Shown here one piece after another: positions 24,842 through 33,653 of a DNA stretch of 64,000 bases. Position 1 is the first letter of the stretch. Each line of letters opens with the position of its first letter. The position numbers and the translations under genes were made by a program. Below the pieces are notes generated by a model. It was not told where the DNA came from, made no database searches, and saw nothing but the letters and a program-made list of their open reading frames with translations. Source of the stretch: JAENVU01 sp963765075 (lineage in GTDB: Bacteria > Actinomycetota > Acidimicrobiia > IMCC26256 > JAENVU01); the NCBI GenBank assembly GCA_963765075.1, contig CAVXVA010000001.1, positions 868,001 through 932,000 of the forward strand. The letters run 5' to 3'.

Positions 24842-26581
24842 ATGCACGACGGATATCTCACCGACTGGCCGATCAGCGAGCGGTTTCCCCACTACACCCG
24901 CGCCAACGCGGGCGAGGTGATGGGCGATCCGGTCAGTCCGCTCGGGTGGACCTACGGCTGGGACGGGGCAATGGTCCTCGGAATGCGAGACGGGTGGATC
25001 CGCGGCGGGACCCACGAGATCGAGGACTTCGATCCGGACCATCCGGAGACCTTCGGCATGTTCGGTGGCTACTTCTATCTGAACCTGGCGAGCTGCCGAC
25101 TCCAGGGAGTGCGCAACCCTGGGGTCACCGTCGAGCAACTCGACATTGCGTTCTTCGGCGATCACCCCGACGTGCCGCCCTACGTTGCCCATCCCGACGA
25201 CGAGAAGCCGCATCTCGTCGAGAAGATCGAGGCCAATACCGCGTGGGCGATGGCGGCATCAACCTGGCCCGAACTCGACGCGGACAAGGCCGGCGCCGAT
25301 GCCCTACGGGAAAGTCGAGGGGACCTGAGCGCCGCGACCGACGCCGATCTGCTTGCCCGCGCCCGGACGATCCGTCCGATGCTCCGTCACCTGTTCGAAC
25401 AACACGTGATCTCCGGTTCGAGCGCCGCGATCGGCCCGGGGATTCTCGCCGCCGTCGGCGATGGTATCGGTGATCCCACGATTCCGATGAAGCTGCTCGC
25501 CGGCATCGGCGATATCGATTCCGCGTTGCCGAGTCACGCGCTCTGGGAAATGTCGCGCGCGATCCGCGCCGACAATGAGCTGACCGCTGCTTTCGATGCC
25601 GGCCTGGACGGCGTCCTCGAACGCGTCGCCGGCATCGACTCCGACGCTGCTCGTTCGCTGCTCGCCGATTGGGACTCGTTCATCGCGGCGTTCGGTTCGC
25701 GGGGCCCCAACGAGTGGGACATCCACGGAACCAGCTGGGAGACCGAACCGGCACTCCCACTCGCCGCGCTGGACCGGGTGAGGTTCCAATCCGACGACGA
25801 GTCGCCCGCACGTCGGCATGCCGCGATCGCAGCCCAACGCGAGCAGATGACCGACGAAGTACGAGCGAAGGTGGCCGGCAACGAGGAGCTCGCCGGCATG
25901 CTCGAAGCCGCGCTCGTCGCGGCCAACATGATGGCCTACCGCGAGCGGACCAAGACCACGATCGTGAAGACCATTCACGAGGCACGAACGGTCTTCCTCG
26001 AGCTGGGACGTCGCCACGCGGCCGCCGGGAATCTCGCCGATGCCGATCATGTCTTCATGCTCCTCGAACCCGAGCTCGAGGCATTCGTGGCCGATCCAGG
26101 ATCCTTTCGCTCGGTGCTCAGCGATCGGGCCGACGACTACGCGGCGCGATGGGACCTCGTCCCGCCGTTCATCATTCGCGACGGAAACCTGCCACCGACG
26201 AGTTCCTGGGAGCGGCGCACCGAGGCCGCGGCCAAGCCCGCGGCGGTCGCGGGGACCGAACTGGTCGGGATCTCGGGCTCGCCGGGCGTCGTGCGCGGGA
26301 TCGCCCGCGTCGTGCTCGATCCCGGTGATCCCATGGGGCTCGAACCCGGCAACATCCTGGTCGCGCCCTATACCGACCCGTCGTGGACCCCCTTGTTCAT
26401 GACCGCCGGCGGGGTCGTGGTCGATGTCGGTGGTCAGATCAGCCACGCGGTGATCGTGTCGCGCGAACTCGGCCTGCCGTGCGTCGTGTCCGCAACCGGT
26501 GCGACCGAGGTGATCCCGCAGGGTGCCACCATCGAAGTGAACGGCGACACCGGCGTCGTCACCGTCGTCGACGTTCCCTGA
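24842..26581 (+). CDS. PEP-synthase-like protein with phospho-His swivel domain but no ATP-grasp domain
   Basis: A 579-residue protein. The first 480 or so residues are mostly helical (REQMTDEVRAK, KTIHEARTVFLELGRR) and resemble the substrate-binding middle region of rifampin phosphotransferase/PEP-synthase-like enzymes. Residues about 490-570 are the swivelling domain with GGQISHAVIVSRELGLPCV carrying His535. No nucleotide-binding ATP-grasp domain exists. The layout recalls the larger subunit of phenylphosphate synthase, which needs a separate ATP-binding subunit; none is adjacent. It might phosphorylate a hydroxyl substrate of this pathway. The substrate and partner are unknown. Confidence 0.82.
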   Translation: MHDGYLTDWPISERFPHYTRANAGEVMGDPVSPLGWTYGWDGAMVLGMRDGWIRGGTHEIEDFDPDHPETFGMFGGYFYLNLASCRLQGVRNPGVTVEQLDIAFFGDHPDVPPYVAHPDDEKPHLVEKIEANTAWAMAASTWPELDADKAGADALRESRGDLSAATDADLLARARTIRPMLRHLFEQHVISGSSAAIGPGILAAVGDGIGDPTIPMKLLAGIGDIDSALPSHALWEMSRAIRADNELTAAFDAGLDGVLERVAGIDSDAARSLLADWDSFIAAFGSRGPNEWDIHGTSWETEPALPLAALDRVRFQSDDESPARRHAAIAAQREQMTDEVRAKVAGNEELAGMLEAALVAANMMAYRERTKTTIVKTIHEARTVFLELGRRHAAAGNLADADHVFMLLEPELEAFVADPGSFRSVLSDRADDYAARWDLVPPFIIRDGNLPPTSSWERRTEAAAKPAAVAGTELVGISGSPGVVRGIARVVLDPGDPMGLEPGNILVAPYTDPSWTPLFMTAGGVVVDVGGQISHAVIVSRELGLPCVVSATGATEVIPQGATIEVNGDTGVVTVVDVP

Positions 26582-26632
26582 TTCGACTTCGACACCGGTT
26601 CCGGACGGATTCGATCTCAACGACCCCGAGGT

Positions 26633-26648
26633 CCGCCGTCACCGGCGG
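26633..26648. terminator. short GC hairpin between convergent genes
   Basis: CCGCCG, four bases, CGGCGG, located between the PEP-swivel gene and the convergent pdxH. There is no U-run. It is a weak candidate for a bidirectional terminator. Confidence 0.28.
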
Positions 26649-26718
26649 TGAGTTCGACCGCATCAAGGCCGACCCCACGAGGGCGAGGTCCCGGCCCGGC
26701 TTCCCACGCGGCGCGGCG

Positions 26719-27325
26719 TCAGGGGCTGAGGCGCCCGACGGACCAGCCGGCGTCGGCGCGGCGAATAGACCACGCGGTCGTGGACCCGATCTGCACCGGC
26801 CCGCCAGAACTCGATTCGTTCCGGGGTGATCCGGTAGCCGCCCCAATATGGGGGCAACGGCACATCGCCGGGGTACTCCGCCTCGGCGGCCGCGAGTTGG
26901 GCCTCGAGGGTGGCCCGATCCGGGATCGGCGCGCTCTGACGCGACGCCCACGCACCGAGCTGATGACCCCGCGGCCGCTGCGCGAAGTACGCCTCTGATT
27001 CGGTGGCGCTGACGCGCTCCGCCGTCCCCTCGATCCGGACCTGCGCGTCGAGTTGGGCCCAGTAGAGCACCGCGGCGATCGCCGAGTTCTCCGCGAGTTC
27101 GTGACCCTTCCGGCTCTCGTAGTTCGTATAGAAGACAAACCCGCGGTCATCGACGCCACGCAACAACACCACTCGAGCCGACGGATGACCGTCCGGCGTC
27201 GCCGTGGCGATGGTCATGGCCGCGGCGCGATCGCCGGTGGCGTCGACCGCGGCGGCATGCCAGGCCGCGAACTGGGCGAAGGGGTCGGGGTCGACGGTTC
27301 GTTCGTCCGGGGGATCGATCGGCAT
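26719..27325 (-). pseudogene. pdxH: pyridoxamine 5'-phosphate oxidase, one-base frameshift near the C-terminus
   Basis: PdxH oxidises pyridoxamine/pyridoxine phosphate to pyridoxal phosphate with FMN. The protein is typical up to FWRAGADRVHDRVVY (SARVVLLRGVDDRGFVFYTNYESRKG holds the FMN contacts, in two parts). One extra base at about 26764 then shifts the frame. The expected ending (RRADAGWSVGRLSP and stop at 26719) is intact in the next frame. As read, translation continues to 26663 with a nonsense tail. The highly conserved RxxxxRLSP end binds substrate, so the frameshift would matter if real. Corrected length is about 201 aa. Confidence 0.85.
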
Positions 27326-27399
27326 CTCTTGACCCTACGCCGTGTGTGAGATTGCGGCCCTAGGCGACAGGGGTATCGGATCTGAGCGAGAATCAGGGG

Positions 27400-27927
27400 A
27401 TGGGATTCCACCACCTCGCCATTGCCACCCGCGACCTCGAAGCAAACCACGCGTTCTACGAGGGCGCGATGGGTTTCACCCTCGATCGGGTGATCGCCGC
27501 GCCCACTCCCGAGCACGGCTGGGCCCGCCACGTGTTCTACGACACCGGGAACGGGGAACAGATCGCGTTCTGGGACATCCACGACGACCCGAGCATCGGC
27601 GACTTCGAACCGTCGATCTCCAAGGGACTCGGGCTCCCCGAATGGACGAACCACATTGCCTTTGATGCCCCGACCCTCGACGACCTCGCGTCGGCGCGGC
27701 GGCGATGGCTCGACCACGGTCTCTACGTCTACGAGATCGACCACGGCTGGTGCACGTCGATCTACACCACCGACCCGAACGGCATCATGGTCGAGTTCTG
27801 TTGCACCACCGTCCCGGCGACCGCCGAGGTGCGTGCGGAGGCGCTGCGCCTCCTGACCGCCACGAAGCCCGACCTCGAGGCCGCGCCGACCGGCACGCTC
27901 TACGCGCCCGAAGGTGCACCGGCCTAA
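27400..27927 (+). CDS. VOC-family (glyoxalase/extradiol dioxygenase-like) protein
   Basis: A 175-residue single vicinal-oxygen-chelate module pair. FHHLAIATRDLEANHAFYEG opens the first half and NHIAFDAP the second. The metal-ligand candidates are the His near each opening and Glu in TDPNGIMVEFCC. These enzymes bind a divalent metal and act on glyoxal adducts, catechols or antibiotics. The substrate is unknown. It stands alone between pdxH (divergent) and a CoA-transferase (convergent). Confidence 0.87.
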   Translation: MGFHHLAIATRDLEANHAFYEGAMGFTLDRVIAAPTPEHGWARHVFYDTGNGEQIAFWDIHDDPSIGDFEPSISKGLGLPEWTNHIAFDAPTLDDLASARRRWLDHGLYVYEIDHGWCTSIYTTDPNGIMVEFCCTTVPATAEVRAEALRLLTATKPDLEAAPTGTLYAPEGAPA

Positions 27928-27959
27928 CTGCTCGCGGCGAGCGGACCCGACGAACTCGG

Positions 27960-29156
27960 TCAGCCGATCACGCCGGCATTGCGCAGGTCGGCCAGCGCAG
28001 ATTCGTCGAGGCCGAGGAGCCGACCCAGCACCGCATCGGTGTCCGCACCGAGTTCGGGTCCGACCGAATGAATCGCGCCGGGCGTACGCGACAGTTTCGG
28101 CACGATCCCGGCCATCGGGACCGAGCGCTCGAAACCGGCCGCCAAACGCACGATCATCTCGCGGGCGGCGATGTGCGGATCGACCGCAAGATCCGGGGCA
28201 GTGTTGATCAGCCCGCACGGGATCGAGTGTTCGTCGAGCCGGGCGAGCACGTCATCCGCCGGCATCGTCATCGTCCACGACGCCACCTCGGTATCGAGTT
28301 CGATCTGGCCCGCCGCCCGTGCGGCATGGGTGGCGTAGGGCGCAGCGAGATCCGGTCGGCCCATGGCCACCACGAGGCGGGCGAACACCGCGTCGGCGTT
28401 CGCGGCGATGACGACGTCCCGCCCGTCGGCGGTCGGATACGCATTCGACGGCGCCACGCCGGGGAGGAACCCCCCACTGCGCCCGCGCACTTCGCCGCCG
28501 AGTTCGAAATCGGCGACGGTGGACTCCATCAATGCCATGACCGCTTCGTAGATCGCGACGTCGACCTCCTGGCCTCGGCCGGAGCGGCTCCGCTCGGTGA
28601 CCGCGGCCAAGGTCCCGATGACCGCGAACAACGCCGCCAGCGAGTCGCCGAGCGAGATGCCCGCCCGCGCCGGCGGTCGATCGGCATCACCCGTCGTGTG
28701 CCGGATTCCGCCCATTGCCTCACCGATCGCACCGAATCCGGGCTCGTGGGCTCGCGGCCCGGTCTGGCCGAACCCCGATACGTGGGTGAGGACCAGGCCG
28801 GGGTTGGTCGCCCCGAGCGTCGGGTAGTCGAGGCCCCACTTCGCGAGCGTGCCGGGTTTGAAGTTCTCGATGATGATGTCGACCTCGGCGCTCAGCCCGC
28901 GGATGAGTCCGCGCCCGGCGTCGGTCCGGAGATTGACGACGACCGACTTCTTGTTGCGCGCGATGGCCGGCCACCAGAGTGATCGACCGTCGACCGTCAC
29001 GCCCCAGGCGCGCATGGGATCCCCAACCGCCGGCGGTTCCACCTTGATCACTTCGGCGCCGAGATCACCGAGCAGTTGACCGGCGAACGGGCCGGCGATG
29101 AACGAGCCCAGTTCGAGCACGCGCAGCCCGGCGAGAGGAGTGGTCGTATCCGTCAC
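27960..29156 (-). CDS. CaiB/BaiF-family (type III) CoA-transferase
   Basis: A 398-residue type III CoA-transferase. The N-terminal LRVLELGSFIAGPFAGQLLG and GAEVIKVEPP are family signatures, and the catalytic Asp is in ISLGDSLAALFA. It moves CoA between acids via a mixed anhydride. GTG 29156 was chosen because the motif-bearing N-terminus begins five residues later. It is divergent from the LLM oxidoreductase gene, with 90 bp between them that may hold both promoters. Confidence 0.92.
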   Translation of the reverse strand: MTDTTTPLAGLRVLELGSFIAGPFAGQLLGDLGAEVIKVEPPAVGDPMRAWGVTVDGRSLWWPAIARNKKSVVVNLRTDAGRGLIRGLSAEVDIIIENFKPGTLAKWGLDYPTLGATNPGLVLTHVSGFGQTGPRAHEPGFGAIGEAMGGIRHTTGDADRPPARAGISLGDSLAALFAVIGTLAAVTERSRSGRGQEVDVAIYEAVMALMESTVADFELGGEVRGRSGGFLPGVAPSNAYPTADGRDVVIAANADAVFARLVVAMGRPDLAAPYATHAARAAGQIELDTEVASWTMTMPADDVLARLDEHSIPCGLINTAPDLAVDPHIAAREMIVRLAAGFERSVPMAGIVPKLSRTPGAIHSVGPELGADTDAVLGRLLGLDESALADLRNAGVIG

Positions 29157-29246
29157 GCGCCCCAGCCTGCCATCCGCACCCGACCCGATCAGGACCGAAG
29201 CCCGCGGCGGTAGGGTGCGGCCCCGCGAGCATCGAGGACTCCGCCC

Positions 29247-30140
29247 ATGAAAGTGCGAATCGGATACGGCTTCGGCGCACAGCGCGGATTCACCGCCGAC
29301 GGATTCGGCGCAATGGTCGACGCGCTCGACCAACTCGGCTTCGACTCCCTCTGGCTTTCCGAACGCGTCACCGCCGACGCCCCCGATCCCGTCATCGGGC
29401 TCGCAGTCGCGGCGGGCCGGTCGAGCCGGCTGAAACTCGGGACCAGCGTGCAGGTCCTCCCGGGGCGCAATCCGGCACTCCTGGCCAAGGAACTTGCCAC
29501 CCTCGACGTCTTGTCGGGCGGCCGATTCCTCCCGGCCTTCGGCCTCGGGATCGCCCACCCCGCCGAGCAACAGGCGTTCGGTATCGAGCGGGGCGAACGG
29601 GCCGCCTACTTCGAAGAGGCGCTCCCGCTTCTGCGCCGGTTCTGGCTCGAAGACGCGGTCGACCACGATGGGGAACGCTTCCAGTACTCCGGGCTGCGAG
29701 TGCGTCCGCATCCGGTGCAACGGCCACCCGACATCTGGCTCGGTGGACGGGCGCCGGGCGAACTGCGCCGAGTGGGTCGTCTCGCCGACGGTTGGCTGGC
29801 ATCGTTCTCGATGCCGACCGAGTGCGCCGCGGGCCGCACGGTGATCGAGACGACAGCAGCCGAACACCACCGCGAGATCGACCCCGAACATTTCGGCGCC
29901 ATGATCTTCTATTCACCCGGGGAGATCCCCGAACCGATCCGCGCGTTGATCGCGCAACGCTCCCCCGCCGTCGACCCGAACGAACTCGTTCCGAGCACGT
30001 TGGACCAGTTGGAGCGTCGTATCGGCGAGTACGTGGCGGTGGGATTCTCGAAACTGGTCCTGGTCCCCATGCACAACCCCGAGCACTGGGCCGGGGAACT
30101 CGAACCGATCGCCGCGCGCGTCCGCCCGCTCGAGACCTGA
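29247..30140 (+). CDS. LLM-class, probably F420-dependent, oxidoreductase
   Basis: A 297-residue luciferase-like TIM-barrel enzyme (GFDSLWLSERVTADAPDPV, LKLGTSVQVLPGRNPALLAKE, DGWLASFSMP). In Actinobacteria such proteins usually use coenzyme F420 rather than FMN. The cofactor is inferred from the family, not visible as a unique motif. It is convergent with the DMT-like gene, three bases apart. Confidence 0.88.
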   Translation: MKVRIGYGFGAQRGFTADGFGAMVDALDQLGFDSLWLSERVTADAPDPVIGLAVAAGRSSRLKLGTSVQVLPGRNPALLAKELATLDVLSGGRFLPAFGLGIAHPAEQQAFGIERGERAAYFEEALPLLRRFWLEDAVDHDGERFQYSGLRVRPHPVQRPPDIWLGGRAPGELRRVGRLADGWLASFSMPTECAAGRTVIETTAAEHHREIDPEHFGAMIFYSPGEIPEPIRALIAQRSPAVDPNELVPSTLDQLERRIGEYVAVGFSKLVLVPMHNPEHWAGELEPIAARVRPLET

Positions 30141-30143
30141 CCG

Positions 30144-31031
30144 TCAGGGGGTGGCCGGCGTCACGGGCGGGTGGCCGGGACCGTCCTCGCCGGTCACGAA
30201 CGGCGACCGGGCGAGACGGACCACCCCGATCAACATCGCCGCCGCGGCAAGCCCCACAATCAGGTACTGCACGACACCGTGGGCCTTGAGCTGCTCCTCG
30301 AACAACAAGATCCCGAGGAACGACGACAAGACCGGATTGGTCACCGCGAGCGCGGGGAGCGACGCGGCGAGATGGCCCGCATTGAAGGCGCTCTGATTGA
30401 GGAGCAATCCACCCACTGCGAACCCGACGAGGGCGTACACCGGCCAGTGCATGAACAAGTCGGTGACGTCGTGGTCACTCAAGAACTCGACGACCTGCTT
30501 GGTCAGCGCCGCAGTGCAGGCGTAGAACGCACCGGTTGCGACCCCAAGACCGAGTGCCCGATTGTGCGGTCGAGCGTTCCTGGTGATGATGATCATCGAC
30601 GCCGCGATTCCGATGCAGATGCCGAATGCGAGCACCCACTCGAGCGAGGTCGCAGTGTCCGAGGAACCGATCGGTTCCCCCACCCCCAGGAACACCGCGA
30701 TGCCGAGCGCGACGACCGCCGCCGCGATCCATTCAGCACGCCCGGGACGGTTGGTCCGCCCGATCGCCGAAAGCGGCAACGCAAAGAGCAACCCGCTCAC
30801 CATCAAGGTTTGCACCAACACGATCGACCCGACGGCCAGCGCGGCCGCTTCCAGGACATAGGCCCCAACATCGAGGCCGATGCCCAACAACCAGATCGGC
30901 CGCTTGGCGAGTTCGAGCAGGAGGCCGGGTCGCAACGACAGATTCGATGGTGCGTCGGCCGCGACCCGGTGTTGTATCACCGATGCCACGGCGTAACAGA
31001 GGCCGGCACTCAATGCGAAGATGAAAGCCAT
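30144..31031 (-). CDS. DMT/EamA-type multi-pass membrane protein
   Basis: A 295-residue protein with about nine to ten hydrophobic segments arranged as two similar halves, as in drug/metabolite or NIPA-like transporters (FALSAGLCYAVASVIQHRV; LLNQSAFNAGHLAASLPALA). It is presumably a small-molecule or ion permease in the inner membrane. It starts two bases after the deacetylase stop, so deacetylase, glycosyltransferase and this gene form one minus-strand operon. That context suggests a lipid or cell-envelope role such as lipid or sugar transfer, which is inference. Confidence 0.83.
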   Translation of the reverse strand: MAFIFALSAGLCYAVASVIQHRVAADAPSNLSLRPGLLLELAKRPIWLLGIGLDVGAYVLEAAALAVGSIVLVQTLMVSGLLFALPLSAIGRTNRPGRAEWIAAAVVALGIAVFLGVGEPIGSSDTATSLEWVLAFGICIGIAASMIIITRNARPHNRALGLGVATGAFYACTAALTKQVVEFLSDHDVTDLFMHWPVYALVGFAVGGLLLNQSAFNAGHLAASLPALAVTNPVLSSFLGILLFEEQLKAHGVVQYLIVGLAAAAMLIGVVRLARSPFVTGEDGPGHPPVTPATP

Positions 31032-31033
31032 CG

Positions 31034-31789
31034 CTACGCCGCGACCGCCAGTCGGTCGGGAATGCCGTGCTCGCCCACCGGCCCGACTCGAAGCGACCGA
31101 GCATCCAGTTCGGCGGCGAGCCGCGGGAGCGCGGCGAGCGCCGCCTGCCAACTGTCCGGAGACGACGTGCAGTCGGAGTCGTGCAGGAGCACGGTCCCGC
31201 CGTCGACGTAGCCGTGCAAGACGTCGGCCACGACCGAATCCGGTGTCGCGTCCGGCCGCCAGTCCCGGCCCCACGCGGTCCACAGCACCGTGCGCAATCC
31301 GGCGCGGCGGGCGCCTCGCAGGCCACCGAGCGACAGCGTGCCGTAGGGAGGCCGGAACCACTCAGGTGCGACACCGGTTGCATCATGAATCGCCGCGCGG
31401 GCCCGTTCGAAGTCGTCGGTCACCGACCGGGACGTGAGCCGTATCTGGGACCGATGCCGATCACCGTGGATCCCGATCTCGTGGCCGGCGCCGGCTACTT
31501 CCGCGGCGAGCCCCGGCGCGCGACGGACCATATCGCCGAGCATGAAGAACGTCGCACGCCATCCGAGCGAGTCGAGCGCGGACAAAAACTCCGGTGTCGA
31601 TGCCGGGTCCGGGCCATCGTCGAACGTCAACGCGACGTGACCGCGAGCACCGACACCCGCCAGACTCGGCGAGAGGAACCGACCGACCGACGAGAGCGCG
31701 ATCAACGACGGTGCGGAGTGCACCGCAAGCCCGGCCGCACCCGCGGCGCCCACGCCCGCCGCGACGATCACGGCCGGTCGCGCGTTCAT
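31034..31789 (-). CDS. polysaccharide deacetylase (NodB domain)
   Basis: A 251-residue protein with an N-terminal hydrophobic/export segment and a NodB domain. TFDDGPD carries the catalytic Asp pair, GIHGDRHRS provides the metal His residues, WFRPPYG is motif 3 and TVLLHDSD is the last His motif. All key residues are present, so it is probably an active, membrane-anchored or exported de-N-acetylase. It overlaps the glycosyltransferase gene by four bases. Confidence 0.9.
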   Translation of the reverse strand: MNARPAVIVAAGVGAAGAAGLAVHSAPSLIALSSVGRFLSPSLAGVGARGHVALTFDDGPDPASTPEFLSALDSLGWRATFFMLGDMVRRAPGLAAEVAGAGHEIGIHGDRHRSQIRLTSRSVTDDFERARAAIHDATGVAPEWFRPPYGTLSLGGLRGARRAGLRTVLWTAWGRDWRPDATPDSVVADVLHGYVDGGTVLLHDSDCTSSPDSWQAALAALPRLAAELDARSLRVGPVGEHGIPDRLAVAA

Positions 31790-33567
31790 CGCAACGCCGA
31801 CAACGGCGCGGACCTGATCGATGCCCGCGTCAACAACACTTCGAGGTCGACCAGCGCGACTCTCAGCGACTCCGGATCGCTCCCTCGACCATCCAGGACG
31901 TACACCCGCCGGTCCTGCAACGCGTCGGGCATCGCCGCGGGCCGGATGACGTGATCGGCGCGTACCAGCCGTTGGCCGTGGCGCCGAGCGTAGATCTGAT
32001 CGAACGCGTCGAACCGCCGGTCGGGAACGAACTCCAGGACCCTGGCCCCGTCAATGGTCTTGGTAATGGCGTCGGCGGACTTGACGACGTCGGCCTCGGC
32101 CCTCAGGGGCCGGAAGGCTCGGCCTTCGCCCCATCCGCCATTGCCGAGGTCGACATCTCGGTCCACGAGCGCTTGAATCGCCGCGGATCCGGTTGCCTCG
32201 ACGGTGCGGCCGTCGATGATCGCGGTGGCGTTGAGGCGATCGACGGCAGCCCGGATCGACGGTTGGTTCAACTCGGCGGCCGTAAGTCGTACCCCGACGA
32301 ACACCTCGTCGTGAGCATGGCGCGGCGGTGCGGCGACGCCGACGCCGAAGGCCGCGACGGCTTGTGCGCCCAGGGTCAACACTCCGTACAGCGTGAGCAT
32401 CACGACTGCGGTCCGGCGCGCCCGACGCGCCAGCCGCGGCATCTCGATTGGGGTCGACGTCCCTTCGGCCGAACGGCGTTGGGCTTCGACCACGACGTCG
32501 TCCGCGGGATCCGAGGCAAACAATCCGAAGGCTCGCGCGATCTGTTCCTGGCGCTCGATACCCGGCCGACTCAAAAGGTCCAACGACTCCCGCAGTTCGT
32601 CGGCGTTGCGCGCGTAGCGAGTCACGCCGATCGAGGCCATGCCTTCAGCGTTGTCCTTGCCGTGGCCCGCAATCGGGAAGTACGTGACCACCGGGAGGCC
32701 GGCTGCGAACGCTTCGTTGGCCGTGAGCCCGCCGGCGTTCTCGACCATGACGTCGCACGCGGCCATGAGCGACGGCATGTCGTCGGTCCAGCCGAGGATC
32801 GTTCCTCGGCCATGAGCTACGAGTTCCGCGCTCAGTTTGGCATCCCGACCGCACACCACCACCGGGTGGAAATCGCCGGCCGCACAGATCGCGTCGTAGG
32901 TACCGGACACGTCGCCGACGCCCCACGAGCCGGCGACCACGAGCACCGCGCGTTCGGTCTCTTCGATCCCCAATGCGGCACGGGTCGAGATCCGGGTCCC
33001 GGCTCCGTCGTCGGCCGTCCGAAACCGATCGGCAACGAGCGGACCCGGCGCCCGGGCGTCTTCACCCCCGCGGGTCCTCGCCGTCGCGGCCGCGAACTCG
33101 CTGGTCGCGAGATGAACGTCGACATGGGGATGCACCCACAACGGGTGCACGGCGAAGTCGGTCAGGTACGTGATCACCGGGACCCGCAGCCACCGCTTCT
33201 TGCGCATGTTGCCGAGCACGAGCGACGAGAGTGGGTACGTGGATACCACGACGTCGGCGTCGGCATCGGCGACGGCTTCCCGAATCCGCTTCCCGGCGAT
33301 GAAGGTGTCGAGCCGAACGATGAAGCTCCACGTGGACGGCATCCGGTACCAGAGCCGGTAGGTCAGCTCGTAGCTCCACGGCGCCACTCGCAACTGCACC
33401 ATGTAGCTCCACTTGATGAACCAGCCGATGCCCAACGGGCAGCAGTCCAGGAAGTCGACCACCGAGACGGTGTGGCCGGCCAGCTCGAGCCGGCGCCGGA
33501 GTTCGTGCGCAGCACCGTCGTGCCCTGCGCCCATCGACGCCGAGATGATCAGGATCCGCCGGCCCAT
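31786..33567 (-). CDS. MGDG-synthase-like glycosyltransferase fused to a membrane segment and a degenerate NodB-like domain
   Basis: A 593-residue protein. Residues 1 to about 375 are a GT28/MGDG-synthase-type glycosyltransferase (ISASMGAGHDGAAHELRRRL, donor site VENAGGLTANEAFAAGLPVV), likely acting on diacylglycerol or a similar lipid. A single membrane segment follows at about 395-420 (VVMLTLYGVLTLGAQAVAAF). The last 170 residues resemble a NodB fold by order of elements (VDLGNGGWGEGRAF, then PDRRFDAFD) but lack the Asp/His catalytic set, so this part is probably non-catalytic. Its partner gene encodes an intact NodB deacetylase. Confidence 0.8.
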   Translation of the reverse strand: MGRRILIISASMGAGHDGAAHELRRRLELAGHTVSVVDFLDCCPLGIGWFIKWSYMVQLRVAPWSYELTYRLWYRMPSTWSFIVRLDTFIAGKRIREAVADADADVVVSTYPLSSLVLGNMRKKRWLRVPVITYLTDFAVHPLWVHPHVDVHLATSEFAAATARTRGGEDARAPGPLVADRFRTADDGAGTRISTRAALGIEETERAVLVVAGSWGVGDVSGTYDAICAAGDFHPVVVCGRDAKLSAELVAHGRGTILGWTDDMPSLMAACDVMVENAGGLTANEAFAAGLPVVTYFPIAGHGKDNAEGMASIGVTRYARNADELRESLDLLSRPGIERQEQIARAFGLFASDPADDVVVEAQRRSAEGTSTPIEMPRLARRARRTAVVMLTLYGVLTLGAQAVAAFGVGVAAPPRHAHDEVFVGVRLTAAELNQPSIRAAVDRLNATAIIDGRTVEATGSAAIQALVDRDVDLGNGGWGEGRAFRPLRAEADVVKSADAITKTIDGARVLEFVPDRRFDAFDQIYARRHGQRLVRADHVIRPAAMPDALQDRRVYVLDGRGSDPESLRVALVDLEVLLTRASIRSAPLSALR

Positions 33568-33653
33568 ACGGGGCGGAGCGTACCGCCGACTCTGACGCTC
33601 AGGACGGTTTTGTGGACCTGGTCAGGACCGCGACACTCCCCGCCCGGAATCGC

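Noticed and set aside
24842..26581. Intact rifampin phosphotransferase or PEP synthase
   Set aside because: The ATP-grasp domain is absent and nothing upstream encodes it; the SDR stop is only 32 bp before the ATG.
26663..26718. Extended C-terminus of PdxH as read directly
   Set aside because: The tail is low-complexity and unlike any PdxH, while the expected ending lies in the next frame.
27930..27942. GCTCGC-G-GCGAGC as a terminator after the VOC gene
   Set aside because: A one-base loop cannot form a stable hairpin of this type, and there is no U-run.
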